Assembly: GCA_963824645.1 (NCBI GenBank)
Contig: CAWGQC010000009.1
Span: 62,001 to 126,000, forward strand
Origin: Bog-756 sp963824645
Lineage (GTDB): Bacteria; Actinomycetota; Acidimicrobiia; Acidimicrobiales; RAAP-2
Direction: 5' to 3'
DNA: 64,000 nucleotides
Each line of letters opens with the position of its first letter. Position 1 is the stretch's first letter. This document shows positions 42,851 through 50,589 of the stretch, piece after piece. The notes under the pieces are model-generated. The model was not told where the DNA came from. It searched no databases and saw nothing but the letters and a program-made list of their open reading frames with translations. The position numbers and the translations under genes are program-made.

Positions 42851-43675
42851 TCAGGGTTTTTCATCCGAGCGGAACACTGGCCAGCAGATCTCAGTCACCC
42901 ACTCATCTGGATCGGCCCCATCGTCCCCATCGACGAGGTAGTACTCGCGGAGTGGTCCCTCGATACTGATTTCGTGTGTGGTCACGTAGGATCCGAGCTG
43001 GCCGTAGGAGATGTCGATATCGTCGAGGGAACCGCGATGGGTGAGCACGGCCAGTTCGGATTCGGGAACGGTTATCGGCATCACCCTACCGATGGGACGA
43101 ATCTCTGTCTTGATGGGGATGAAGACGGTGGCCTCGCCGCGGCCGTGTTGAAATAGCTCGCTGGCATAAAGGCCGCCGGGCGGCCCGGTGACTTTGAGTT
43201 CCTGGGCCCGAACCACGCCTCGCAGCTCTCCCAGTGCTCCCTGCCACCACGCAAACACATCATCTCGGTCGACGGTCTCTCCGACTCCGATGGCCGTCAT
43301 CGGTCCAGTCGTCCGGTGTTCAATGGTGACAGCAGACACTGGGGTCTCGAGGATGCTCCTGAGGGAGTCGACGGCTGCGTGGATCTTGCTGAGTTCAGTC
43401 TCGAGATTGTCGAGGTGGGAGGCAATAAATGCGTTTCTGGTCGACACGTCGGGGGCCCTCAGCACGGCCCGCACCTCCGGAACGGGCATCTCGAGGTCCC
43501 GCAAACGGCGGATGACCTGGGCCTGAGGGATCTGGTCACGCGAATAGTACCGATAACCCGTGTCTGGGTTCACCTGTGCCGGCTCCAGGAGCCCGACCTG
43601 GTGATAGTGCCGCAGCGTCTTGATACTCAGGTGTGTCATTCGGGAGAACTCACCCACCGTCAGCTCGGCTGGCAT
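42851..43675 (-). CDS. MerR-family regulator with GyrI-like effector domain
   Basis: 274 residues. MerR DNA-binding domain (LTVGEFSRMTHLSIKTLRHY, GYRYYSRDQIPQ), a coiled coil near residue 90, then a GyrI/AraC-type drug-binding domain. Such proteins (BmrR, BltR, TipA types) activate nearby detoxification genes on binding hydrophobic compounds. Its own promoter has the 19-base spacer of MerR-controlled promoters and ends at the ATG. Confidence 0.87.
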   Translation of the reverse strand: MPAELTVGEFSRMTHLSIKTLRHYHQVGLLEPAQVNPDTGYRYYSRDQIPQAQVIRRLRDLEMPVPEVRAVLRAPDVSTRNAFIASHLDNLETELSKIHAAVDSLRSILETPVSAVTIEHRTTGPMTAIGVGETVDRDDVFAWWQGALGELRGVVRAQELKVTGPPGGLYASELFQHGRGEATVFIPIKTEIRPIGRVMPITVPESELAVLTHRGSLDDIDISYGQLGSYVTTHEISIEGPLREYYLVDGDDGADPDEWVTEICWPVFRSDEKP

Positions 43676-43681
43676 TCCTCA

Positions 43682-43758
43682 AGTTTCAGCCCTCCCCCTG
43701 CTGGAGAGTCAAGTTTGGGGTGGGCTCTTGACTCTCCGGCAACCGGATCACTCAGTGT
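43682..43758. promoter_or_regulatory. Divergent MerR-type promoters with 11-base inverted repeat
   Basis: GGAGAGTCAAG (43703-43713) and CTTGACTCTCC (43727-43737) form a perfect repeat containing the two outward TTGACT boxes. Toward MerR: TTGACT, 19 bases, GAAACT (43682-43687). Toward the SnoaL-like gene: TTGACT (43728-43733), 19 bases, CAGTGT (43753-43758), with the dyad TCCGG-CAA-CCGGA in the spacer. Overlong 19-base spacers are characteristic of MerR activation. Confidence 0.65.
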
Positions 43759-43816
43759 GGGGTGCGTCCCCAAAGCGACAGAACCGAACCAACTGATCCA
43801 CAGGAGGAGCACCACC

Positions 43817-44188
43817 ATGACCAACAACCCCGCCTTCACCATTTCCGGCGTCGTGGGCGATCATTTTGCGGCGGTCAACGCCTTCGATGAGAACGCGATT
43901 GTTGCCACCTTCGCATCTGACGCCCTCGTCAACGACGCCCATCGAGAATTCTGGGGCACCGACGCTATACGCCGCTGGGTGGCCAAGGAGATGGTCGGTG
44001 ATCACGTTACCGTCGACATCACCGAAGCCCTTGACCACTACGGTCAGATCATTGTCCGAGGACGCTACGCAGGGGACTTCGATCGGACCAACCTTCCCGA
44101 CGAGCTGATCATGACCAACTACTTCACCATCCGAGACGAAAGGATCGACAGTCTCTACGTGATTCGCAATGCTCCGGCTGACTACTAG
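43817..44188 (+). CDS. SnoaL/NTF2-like protein
   Basis: 123 residues of the SnoaL/NTF2 cone fold: VNAFDENAIVATFASDALVNDAHREFWG, split by usual gaps, and a beta-rich C-terminal half. These are small cyclases, isomerases or binding proteins. AGGAGG lies about 10 bases before the ATG. The divergent MerR gene probably controls it. Confidence 0.8.
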   Translation: MTNNPAFTISGVVGDHFAAVNAFDENAIVATFASDALVNDAHREFWGTDAIRRWVAKEMVGDHVTVDITEALDHYGQIIVRGRYAGDFDRTNLPDELIMTNYFTIRDERIDSLYVIRNAPADY

Positions 44189-44558
44189 CCCCAAAGTGTC
44201 CGGTTCACCACAGTCAACTCGCGGCACCGTGCCGCGATGAGGGTGCCCACCATGCCCCCGTCGCTCCATCCAAGGAGATCGACTGGCCCCAGACCGAGGG
44301 CAACCATAAAGCTGACGGTCTGATTGGCCATTGCCTGATACGTCAACGGGCCGGGTCAGTCAGGAGTATGGCCCTGCGCCTGGCCCTCAGGCGCCACCAC
44401 CCGACGGTGCGGCGCGAGCCCCGAGAACTGCTCTGCCCACGTGGAGTTATCTGCCAAGCCACCATGAAGGAGCACAATGGTCTCTGCGTCACCTTCGGTT
44501 TCGTAGAACACGGCAGGTCATCGATGTCGATAGTCCCCTGCGTTCGGGGTGCAGTCAT
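44185..44558 (-). pseudogene. Decayed alpha/beta hydrolase
   Basis: Reading the minus strand gives the start MTAPRTQGTIDIDDLP, a one-base frameshift near 44511-44516, then VFYETEGDAETIVLLHGG, a TGA at 44356-44358, and GLGPVDLLGWSDGGMVGTL. LLHGG and GWSDGG are the oxyanion and nucleophile motifs of alpha/beta hydrolases. The C-terminal half, with the His, is absent. So at least two lesions plus truncation. Confidence 0.7.
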
Positions 44559-44721
44559 CGGCTGATCCTAAGTGGCCCTGTTAGGCGCCGCTTCGCAGTT
44601 GGCTGTCCCTGACACCCGATCATGGGCAGTTTCGCGGCGCGAGCACCGATCGCTCCGAACGAAAATAACCCGGCGGCCGCCGCCAGGACAGTCCGGATTC
44701 CTTCTCTCAATCCTGGACGAA

Positions 44722-44727
44722 TATCGT
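44722..44727 (+). promoter_or_regulatory. Putative leaderless -10 box
   Basis: TATCGT, 7 bases before the ATG at 44735. Confidence 0.35.
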
Positions 44728-44734
44728 TGGCAGG

Positions 44735-44995
44735 ATGTCTCAACGACTCGACAGGTCATGGCGAGTGCTGGTCAGCCATCAGACGCCCGAAGGTGACCGA
44801 TGCGTCGATGTGTTTTGGAGGCCAGATGACAGTTTTGGGTTTGAGGAGTTCCGCAAAGACCCAGAGGACATGGGGGTTTGGACTCCGGTCTCCTACTTTT
44901 CCAGTCGCACATTCATGACGGAAGAGGAAGCCCGGACTGCCGCCAGGCACGCAGTGCCGTGGCTCGATCTGCTACTTGACCGTCAACCTCCTTGA
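44735..44995 (+). CDS. Unrecognised 86-residue protein
   Basis: No family recognised. Charged N-terminal half with VDVFWRPDDSFGFEEFRKDP and an aromatic middle GVWTPVSYFSSRTF, then a helix TEEEARTAARHAVPWL. Looks like a coding region rather than a shadow because of its balanced composition and the leaderless promoter layout. Confidence 0.55.
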   Translation: MSQRLDRSWRVLVSHQTPEGDRCVDVFWRPDDSFGFEEFRKDPEDMGVWTPVSYFSSRTFMTEEEARTAARHAVPWLDLLLDRQPP

Positions 44996-45044
44996 GAAGT
45001 GGCGGGACACTCGGGGCGTGGGTCTGTGATGGTAGACAGGAGCC

Positions 45045-45398
45045 ATGCACTACGTCCATGTCTATAACGACGAGGATGGTCGGACACGCCTTGAGGATTG
45101 CGAGGCTTCGTTTACCCGAGCGACGTTCGCCCCACCGGCGCCACCACTGGACGTATCGACGGCGGACGCTGTGCGCGAATTAATGTTCATCCGATTCCCT
45201 GCTGGTTGGACCGACCCGGAACATCCGGCACCGGCCAGACAGTGGATGTTCGTATTATCGGGGGAAGGTGAGAGCACCGTGGATGGCGAGACCCGAGCTT
45301 GGGGCCCGGGGGACGTATTCTTTCTCGAGGACACATCTGGCCCCGGCCACGGGACCTCTGTAACCCAGGACACCATCATGGCTGTGGTCCGCTGTTGA
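45045..45398 (+). CDS. Small cupin-domain protein
   Basis: 117 residues. Cupin motif elements: RQWMFVLSGEGESTVDGE and WGPGDVFFLEDTSGPGHG, with His late in the second motif; the first motif lacks the usual HxH pair, so metal binding is uncertain. CAGGAG lies before the ATG. Confidence 0.72.
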   Translation: MHYVHVYNDEDGRTRLEDCEASFTRATFAPPAPPLDVSTADAVRELMFIRFPAGWTDPEHPAPARQWMFVLSGEGESTVDGETRAWGPGDVFFLEDTSGPGHGTSVTQDTIMAVVRC

Positions 45399-45648
45399 GA
45401 CTCTGGAGCCAATGGCGGCCGGTCTGTACCTTTCAGCGTGCAAAAGATGGACATGCGGCGTGGCGGTGTCGAATAGGCGGAATCGATAGGCCCCGACGAG
45501 GCGATCAGCGTCCGCCCAGCGGGGCGCGACGGTAGCTTCGACTTCCGTAGACCGTCGAGCGGTGTGAGGACAGACAGTCCGGTCCCAGGCCCCTTACGCA
45601 CTCAGATCTGAGATTCGGTAACCGCGGTCGCAGCTGGGATAGGCCGAG

Positions 45649-46185
45649 TCACCAAGGAAGAATTGAGTTCGGACTCTTTGATTCAGAGCTGATGATCCTC
45701 TTGATTTCCGCCACGATCGGTCGCATGTCCTCTGGATCAATGCTTCGTACGAGGTCACCTGCCCCGGCAGTGGCGAGCATCTGAGGCAGCCGAGATGTGA
45801 GGCAGCTCAACGACCAGTCGAACATCGAACCAAAAGCGGCTACGTCATACCCGACGCGGATGTTGTCGTGCGGCGGCCGCATGTAGTGGTAGTGCCACTG
45901 GCCTGGAAAGAGGTCGAACCTCAAGCGCTCAATGTCGGTTGCGGTTTCTATGACGTGGATCGAAAAGCCTTTGAATTCAGTGCCCAGAGGTTTGAACTCC
46001 GTGACGTTTCCAGAACGAGCAGCGCGTATCGAATCGTTGATCACCCGATACTCCAATCCTATTGTCACCGGTCCGGCCTCGAAATAGCGAGTGTTCGCGG
46101 GGACGATGGCATGGGGTGGACCTTCGTTACTAGCGCCCAAAGGATAGAGCGCTGCTTCCGCTTGTAGTTCTTCCCGAATCACCAC
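45649..46185 (-). CDS. Unrecognised 178-residue protein
   Basis: No family recognised. Beta-rich first half (YFEAGPVTIGLEYRVI, GFSIHVIETA) and an aromatic stretch RFDLFPGQWHYHYMRPP, with a helical C-terminus. Two adjacent GTG codons at the start. It ends a run of minus-strand small genes that begins at 46975. Confidence 0.55.
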   Translation of the reverse strand: MVIREELQAEAALYPLGASNEGPPHAIVPANTRYFEAGPVTIGLEYRVINDSIRAARSGNVTEFKPLGTEFKGFSIHVIETATDIERLRFDLFPGQWHYHYMRPPHDNIRVGYDVAAFGSMFDWSLSCLTSRLPQMLATAGAGDLVRSIDPEDMRPIVAEIKRIISSESKSPNSILPW

Positions 46186-46420
46186 TTGGTTCCTCTGAAT
46201 CGATCAACGATGCGAAACCAAAATGTATCTCACTCGGTACCCTCGGCGGACGTTCCTGGTCGACGAAGATTGGTAAGCCCAGAATGGCTTGGAGCACCTC
46301 TGAAGCGCCGAATATCTGCCCGATACCGGCCCGAACGCATCGAAGGAACGGCGTGGGTCTGCGACGCACGACTTCCAGTGTCCCCACCGGGGCGTCCTCT
46401 GTGGCAATGGCCGCGGTCAC
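46130..46420 (-). CDS. Possible small protein, unrecognised
   Basis: 96 residues, ATG overlapping the preceding stop (ATGA) but the end overlapping the next gene by 56 bases. No motif. Kept because of the coupled start; it could be spurious. Confidence 0.35.
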   Translation of the reverse strand: MTAAIATEDAPVGTLEVVRRRPTPFLRCVRAGIGQIFGASEVLQAILGLPIFVDQERPPRVPSEIHFGFASLIDSEEPSGDSGRTTSGSSALSFGR

Positions 46421-46761
46421 AGCTCGAATCCGCCCTCGCCCGGCAAGCCGAATACGCGGCTACCGATCGGTTCGCTCAGCGCCAGTAGGGCTTTGAATCG
46501 AGTTTCTAATCCCGCCAGAGTGGCATCGACGGCCGCACGATCCACGGGTCGTAGAGCGGGTGTGTCATCTAGGAACTGCAATGCGAACGAGGCGACCTCC
46601 TTGGCGACTCTGACCCCACGACCGGCCAGTTCTCCATCTGCCTCAAGATCTGGCGAGATGGCGAGGATGGCAAGCGACTGGCGGTAGATGTCAACGGCAC
46701 AAAGCAGAGGGGGCAGACAGCCACGAAAGACCGATAGGGCGACGGCTCGCGATGTCTTCAC
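46417..46761 (-). CDS. Unrecognised helical protein, 114 residues
   Basis: Almost wholly helical (VAKEVASFALQFLDD, VDATLAGLETRFKALLALSE). It overlaps the upstream gene by 71 bases in another frame, and its true start may lie in that gene: the two might be one frameshifted gene. Confidence 0.45.
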   Translation of the reverse strand: MKTSRAVALSVFRGCLPPLLCAVDIYRQSLAILAISPDLEADGELAGRGVRVAKEVASFALQFLDDTPALRPVDRAAVDATLAGLETRFKALLALSEPIGSRVFGLPGEGGFEL

Positions 46762-46975
46762 ACTGGCGGTTTGGACGCTCCAAATTCACCCACCACGGCC
46801 ATGCGGTCTCCTTTGTGCGATTGACCGTGTTGAGCGCCTCGAAGAACTGTTGGCCTTCCGCCGCACCGGCGTCATGGGCCATCTCCTGCTCCAAAAGCAA
46901 CGCCAGCGCCCGACGAAGCCGCTCCGTGGCGTCTCGCGCCTCGGTCTCCCACAGTTCGTATTTCGGGCGCCGCAT
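46691..46975 (-). CDS. Unrecognised helical protein, 94 residues
   Basis: Begins MRRPKYELWETEARDAT and is helical and acidic at first (LRRALALLLEQEMAHD). The last 25 residues look unlike coding sequence, whereas the other frame continues as a good helix. TAGCCT lies 7 bases before the ATG, favouring a genuine start. Confidence 0.45.
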   Translation of the reverse strand: MRRPKYELWETEARDATERLRRALALLLEQEMAHDAGAAEGQQFFEALNTVNRTKETAWPWWVNLERPNRQCEDIASRRPIGLSWLSAPSALCR

Positions 46976-46982
46976 CTGCGCG

Positions 46983-46988
46983 AGGCTA
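46983..46988 (-). promoter_or_regulatory. Putative leaderless -10 box
   Basis: TAGCCT on the minus strand, 7 bases (CGCGCAG) before the ATG ending at 46975. Confidence 0.35.
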
Positions 46989-47049
46989 CCGGGGCGATAG
47001 CGCCACCGGCTTGGCTACTCAGCACTCCGTTCAGCAGACCAGCGTCTGC

Positions 47050-48999
47050 TCAGCCCACTCCGACGCGCTCGACCTCCGGCTCGATCATCGGAGGCCTCGC
47101 CACCGGACGGATCTCGTGGGCCAGGCGGTCCGTGATGACGGGACGGGCGTTGAAGCTCAAGAGGCTCTCGAGCGAGTAGTAATGCTTCAGCATGGCGAAC
47201 GGGAGCTCCACGGGCAACCAGATCAGGTCCCGGACCTTGCCGTAGTAGATGCAGCACGCCACCACGAAGACCAGCTGTGGCAACACGCGCAAGCAGAGGA
47301 TGATGGCCAGATGGGCGAGGTTGATCTTCCCGCTGGGTTGGATCAGTGACTCGGCGATGATGTACATGATGATGGCCAAGCGCAATGGCGTGAGCAGCCG
47401 CTGGCCGGTTGACCGCGAACCGAAGAACCAGAAGCGAGGGCCCGAGAGGCCGGTCACCACGGGCACGTACCTGGCGAACGACATGGTGCTCCCGCGGTTC
47501 CAACGGGTACGCTGGGCCCGGAGCTGCCGCTGCGTGTTGGGGACGTCCTCGAAGGACCGGATCCTCGTGTCGAGCTGGACGCGGTAGCCGAGGCGTGTGA
47601 TCCCGGCGGTGAAGTCCTGATCCTCGCCGTACATGCCATCGACGAAGCCCCCGATCTCCTCGGCCGGAGCCCGGCGGAACCCGGTGAACGTGCCCGGGAC
47701 GCACACGACACCGTCGACGACGTCCGTGGCCGGGCGGACGAGTCCGAAGTTGACCACCAACTCGAAGAGGCGAGCCCGATCGATCCAGGTGGTGTAGGGC
47801 TCCCTCGGCAGGGTGAAGGCGCCGACCATGCCGATCTGGGGATCGGAGAGGAAGTACGAGACGGCGTAGGCGAAGGCCTTGCGATCCACGATGCAGTCCG
47901 CGTCCACGCGGAATACGTAGTCGGCGGAGCCCCGTGAGAGCGCCCTGTTGAGGGCAGCCGACTTCCCGTGGTGGCCACCATGGACGATCTCCCCCGTGGC
48001 GAAGCGCAGCCGGGCGATCGCCGCCTCGGCCAGGGCGACGGTGTCGTCGGTAGACCCGTCGTCACAGATGATGGCCCGGACCGGCCCGCCGTAGAACTCG
48101 GCCGCCCCGTCGATCGACTCCAGGAGGTCGACGATGTTGATCTCCTCGTTGAAGGCGGGGGAGATCACCTCGAGGGGGGGCCGCTCGTCGCTCAGGGCCA
48201 CCGGTCGATGATGGACCAGTCTCACCATCCCCAGGAAGAGAACGATGAGCCGTAGGACGTACGGCCCGCAACTGACCACGATGGCCACCATGATGAGGGA
48301 GTTCTGTTCGAAGTGCCGGATCAGGTAGGCGGCCAGGCAGGAGACCACGGCCACCGCCGCCAGAACCGATACCCCGAGAATGATGTCGGCGTGCCAGTCG
48401 TGGCCACGCCGGAGGGGGAACGGGGTCTTGTTGGGGAACTGGAACGAGGTGAATGCCAATCGGAATACGACCAGTCCGGCGATGCCGTACTGGATCAGCA
48501 GGGCCACGACCGGCGTGGGGCCCAATGGAAATCCGGTCGTCAGCACGAAGATGCCGAAGAACACATCGGCGACGATCGAGACGACCAGGAGGATCAGGAT
48601 GTTGACGAGGATCATGAACCGACGGGCCAGGGAGGCCCGGAAGCAGACGGCGAGCGCCACCCCCGAGGCGATAACGCTGACCTGGAACACCGGTGGCAGC
48701 ATGTGCACATAGGCGTCCACCAGGGCGGGCTGGGGGATCACCGACAAGAACAACTGCTCGACCAGGCCGTAGTAGGCCTCCACGATGGTGGGTGAGCGGA
48801 ACCCGACCAGAAGCACGGAAACGACGAAGCAGACGGCCAGGAACGAGCCGCAGCGGGCATAGCTCGGACGGAGGGGAGGCACCATCAACACCAGCGACCC
48901 GGAACCCTGGTCTGAGTCGTCGTAGTTCCTGGACATCGGCTTGAGGACGACCACCACCAGAATGGCGGCGTCGAGCAGCAACAGGCCGAGGCCCCGCAT
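47050..48999 (-). CDS. Processive membrane glycosyltransferase (GT2, hyaluronan/cellulose synthase type)
   Basis: About 649 residues. Eight or so N-terminal membrane helices, then a GT2 core: PAFNEEINIVDLLES, CDDGSTDDTVALAE, FRVDADCIVDR (DxD), GEDQDFTAG (catalytic ED) and QRTRWNRG (a QxxRW-like motif), followed by further membrane segments. These motifs define processive synthases that build and export a beta-linked polysaccharide. No PilZ domain is seen. Starts at 48999 (ATG), or GTG at 49026, just downstream of the adaptor gene; both are part of one minus-strand operon. Confidence 0.82.
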   Translation of the reverse strand: MRGLGLLLLDAAILVVVVLKPMSRNYDDSDQGSGSLVLMVPPLRPSYARCGSFLAVCFVVSVLLVGFRSPTIVEAYYGLVEQLFLSVIPQPALVDAYVHMLPPVFQVSVIASGVALAVCFRASLARRFMILVNILILLVVSIVADVFFGIFVLTTGFPLGPTPVVALLIQYGIAGLVVFRLAFTSFQFPNKTPFPLRRGHDWHADIILGVSVLAAVAVVSCLAAYLIRHFEQNSLIMVAIVVSCGPYVLRLIVLFLGMVRLVHHRPVALSDERPPLEVISPAFNEEINIVDLLESIDGAAEFYGGPVRAIICDDGSTDDTVALAEAAIARLRFATGEIVHGGHHGKSAALNRALSRGSADYVFRVDADCIVDRKAFAYAVSYFLSDPQIGMVGAFTLPREPYTTWIDRARLFELVVNFGLVRPATDVVDGVVCVPGTFTGFRRAPAEEIGGFVDGMYGEDQDFTAGITRLGYRVQLDTRIRSFEDVPNTQRQLRAQRTRWNRGSTMSFARYVPVVTGLSGPRFWFFGSRSTGQRLLTPLRLAIIMYIIAESLIQPSGKINLAHLAIILCLRVLPQLVFVVACCIYYGKVRDLIWLPVELPFAMLKHYYSLESLLSFNARPVITDRLAHEIRPVARPPMIEPEVERVGVG

Positions 49000-49034
49000 G
49001 TCCACCGTGGTGACGACCCCCAGCACCGCTACGC

Positions 49035-50483
49035 CTACGACCGGACGGTGGCGGTCATCCCCGGGAGCAGGCCGGGCAGCGTGCGATCGAGCTTGACGAT
49101 CACCTCGTAGGTGACGGCGGCGCTGTTGCCCGTCGGGCTGAGCACGACGGCGGTGACGACTCCCTCCTGGGTGACATCCAGTACCGAGAAGTTGACCGAT
49201 ACCGCCTGTCCCACCCGGAACTTGCCGATGCTCGATTCGGGGACCTGAGCGGTGACCTGTTGGATGCCGCCGACGATCTCGACCAGGGGCTCGTTGCCAG
49301 TGGCGGACGAGGACGCCGCCGGCGTGGGCTGGGACGGGAACAGGGAGAAGCCGGACGGCTGGGTGGACTGGATTGAGGCGGGGGCCTTGTAGGCGGGGAC
49401 GCCGGCTGGGCCCAGGTTCTCGCCGCTCGAGCCGTTCACCTGGGCCACGACACCGGCAGCCGGAGCCACGATCGTGGCCTGCTGCTCCTGCTCTTGGACC
49501 TGGTCCATCTGAGCCGTGGCCTGGTTCAGCGCGGCCTTGGCCTGGGCCTGCGACTCGGCGTTGGCCGGAGACCGCTGAAGTGTCCCCTGGTACTGGGCCA
49601 GATTGAGTGCCGCCTGGGCGGTGTTGACAGTGGCCTGGGCGGAGTTGTCGGCCTGCATGGCCTGGGCCTGGGTGACGGGCACCTGGGCCTGAGCCTTGGC
49701 CACGGCGGCCTGGTCGGCCTCCGAGGTGCTCTGGAGCTGCTGGCAGTGCGTGAACAGGTCCTGGGCCGACAGCAACGCCGGACCGGTGAGGCTGGGGTTC
49801 GGGGCCACCGGCCCTCCGGGGCATGCCTGGGTGTAGAGCGTGTAATTGCCCTGGGCCACCGCCTCCGAGGAGGTGACTGCGCCCTGGGCGGCGGAGACGT
49901 TGGCCGTTCCCGTCTGGGTGGTCGCCGTGAGTGCGGCCTGGGCGTTGGCCAGAGCGGTCTGCTGCTGCTGGACCTGCAGACCATTCTGCTCGTTCTGGGC
50001 GTTGGTGAGCTGAGGGGCACCGGCCTGCTGGACGGCCGCCTGATCTGCCGCCACGACCTGTTGGTCGGCGTGCAGCTGGGCGTCGAGAGTGCCCAGGTTC
50101 TGGGTGGCGAGGACTTCGCCTGCTGACACCAGCTGACCGGGTTTGACGTTGATGGCCACGACCGTGCCCGTGTTGGCGAAGTTCAGGTCGTACACCTTCG
50201 AGGTGCTCACGACCGCGGGAAAGGACTGGTCGCCGACGGTGGCGGCGTCCGCCGTGTAGATCCCCGCCACTACGGCGACGGCGGCGATGACCACGGCCAG
50301 GGCCAGCTGACGCCGGCTGATGTGGAGACGTCCGGGATCGCGCTCGGACAGAGCCGGACCGTCGATGACGCCGACTCGCGAGTGCGTCCCGGTTTTGGGA
50401 CTGGGTGACGTCTGGTCGTCGTCGGTGGACGAGCCGGCTCCGTCGGACGACAGGTCGGTGGGCATGCTCAGTGAGGCGTTCAT
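49035..50483 (-). CDS. HlyD-family membrane-fusion (adaptor) protein
   Basis: 482 residues. A disordered cytoplasmic N-terminus, one membrane helix at about 70-90, a biotinyl-lipoyl-like half (TGTVVAINVKPGQLVSAGEVLA), a long Ala/Gln-rich coiled coil (about 125-330), the second lipoyl half (ATIVAPAAGVVAQVNG) and a C-terminal beta-barrel ending LLPGMTATVRS. The ATG is set by GGTGAGGGG. Adaptors like this pair with exporters or, as in Alg44, with polysaccharide synthases. The adjacent synthase gene favours the latter. Confidence 0.83.
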   Translation of the reverse strand: MNASLSMPTDLSSDGAGSSTDDDQTSPSPKTGTHSRVGVIDGPALSERDPGRLHISRRQLALAVVIAAVAVVAGIYTADAATVGDQSFPAVVSTSKVYDLNFANTGTVVAINVKPGQLVSAGEVLATQNLGTLDAQLHADQQVVAADQAAVQQAGAPQLTNAQNEQNGLQVQQQQTALANAQAALTATTQTGTANVSAAQGAVTSSEAVAQGNYTLYTQACPGGPVAPNPSLTGPALLSAQDLFTHCQQLQSTSEADQAAVAKAQAQVPVTQAQAMQADNSAQATVNTAQAALNLAQYQGTLQRSPANAESQAQAKAALNQATAQMDQVQEQEQQATIVAPAAGVVAQVNGSSGENLGPAGVPAYKAPASIQSTQPSGFSLFPSQPTPAASSSATGNEPLVEIVGGIQQVTAQVPESSIGKFRVGQAVSVNFSVLDVTQEGVVTAVVLSPTGNSAAVTYEVIVKLDRTLPGLLPGMTATVRS

Positions 50484-50589
50484 CCCCCTCACCTTCTCGG
50501 TCTTGCGCGGGGCCCGGGCCGTCCTCATCGGACCTCCCCTGAGCCCTGGGGCCCGACGAGGGGCACCAACGATCCCGTGTGACACCGTG

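Noticed and set aside
49027..49824. Longer start for the GT2 synthase
   Set aside because: The extension lies within the HlyD coding region in another frame and has no membrane or family features.
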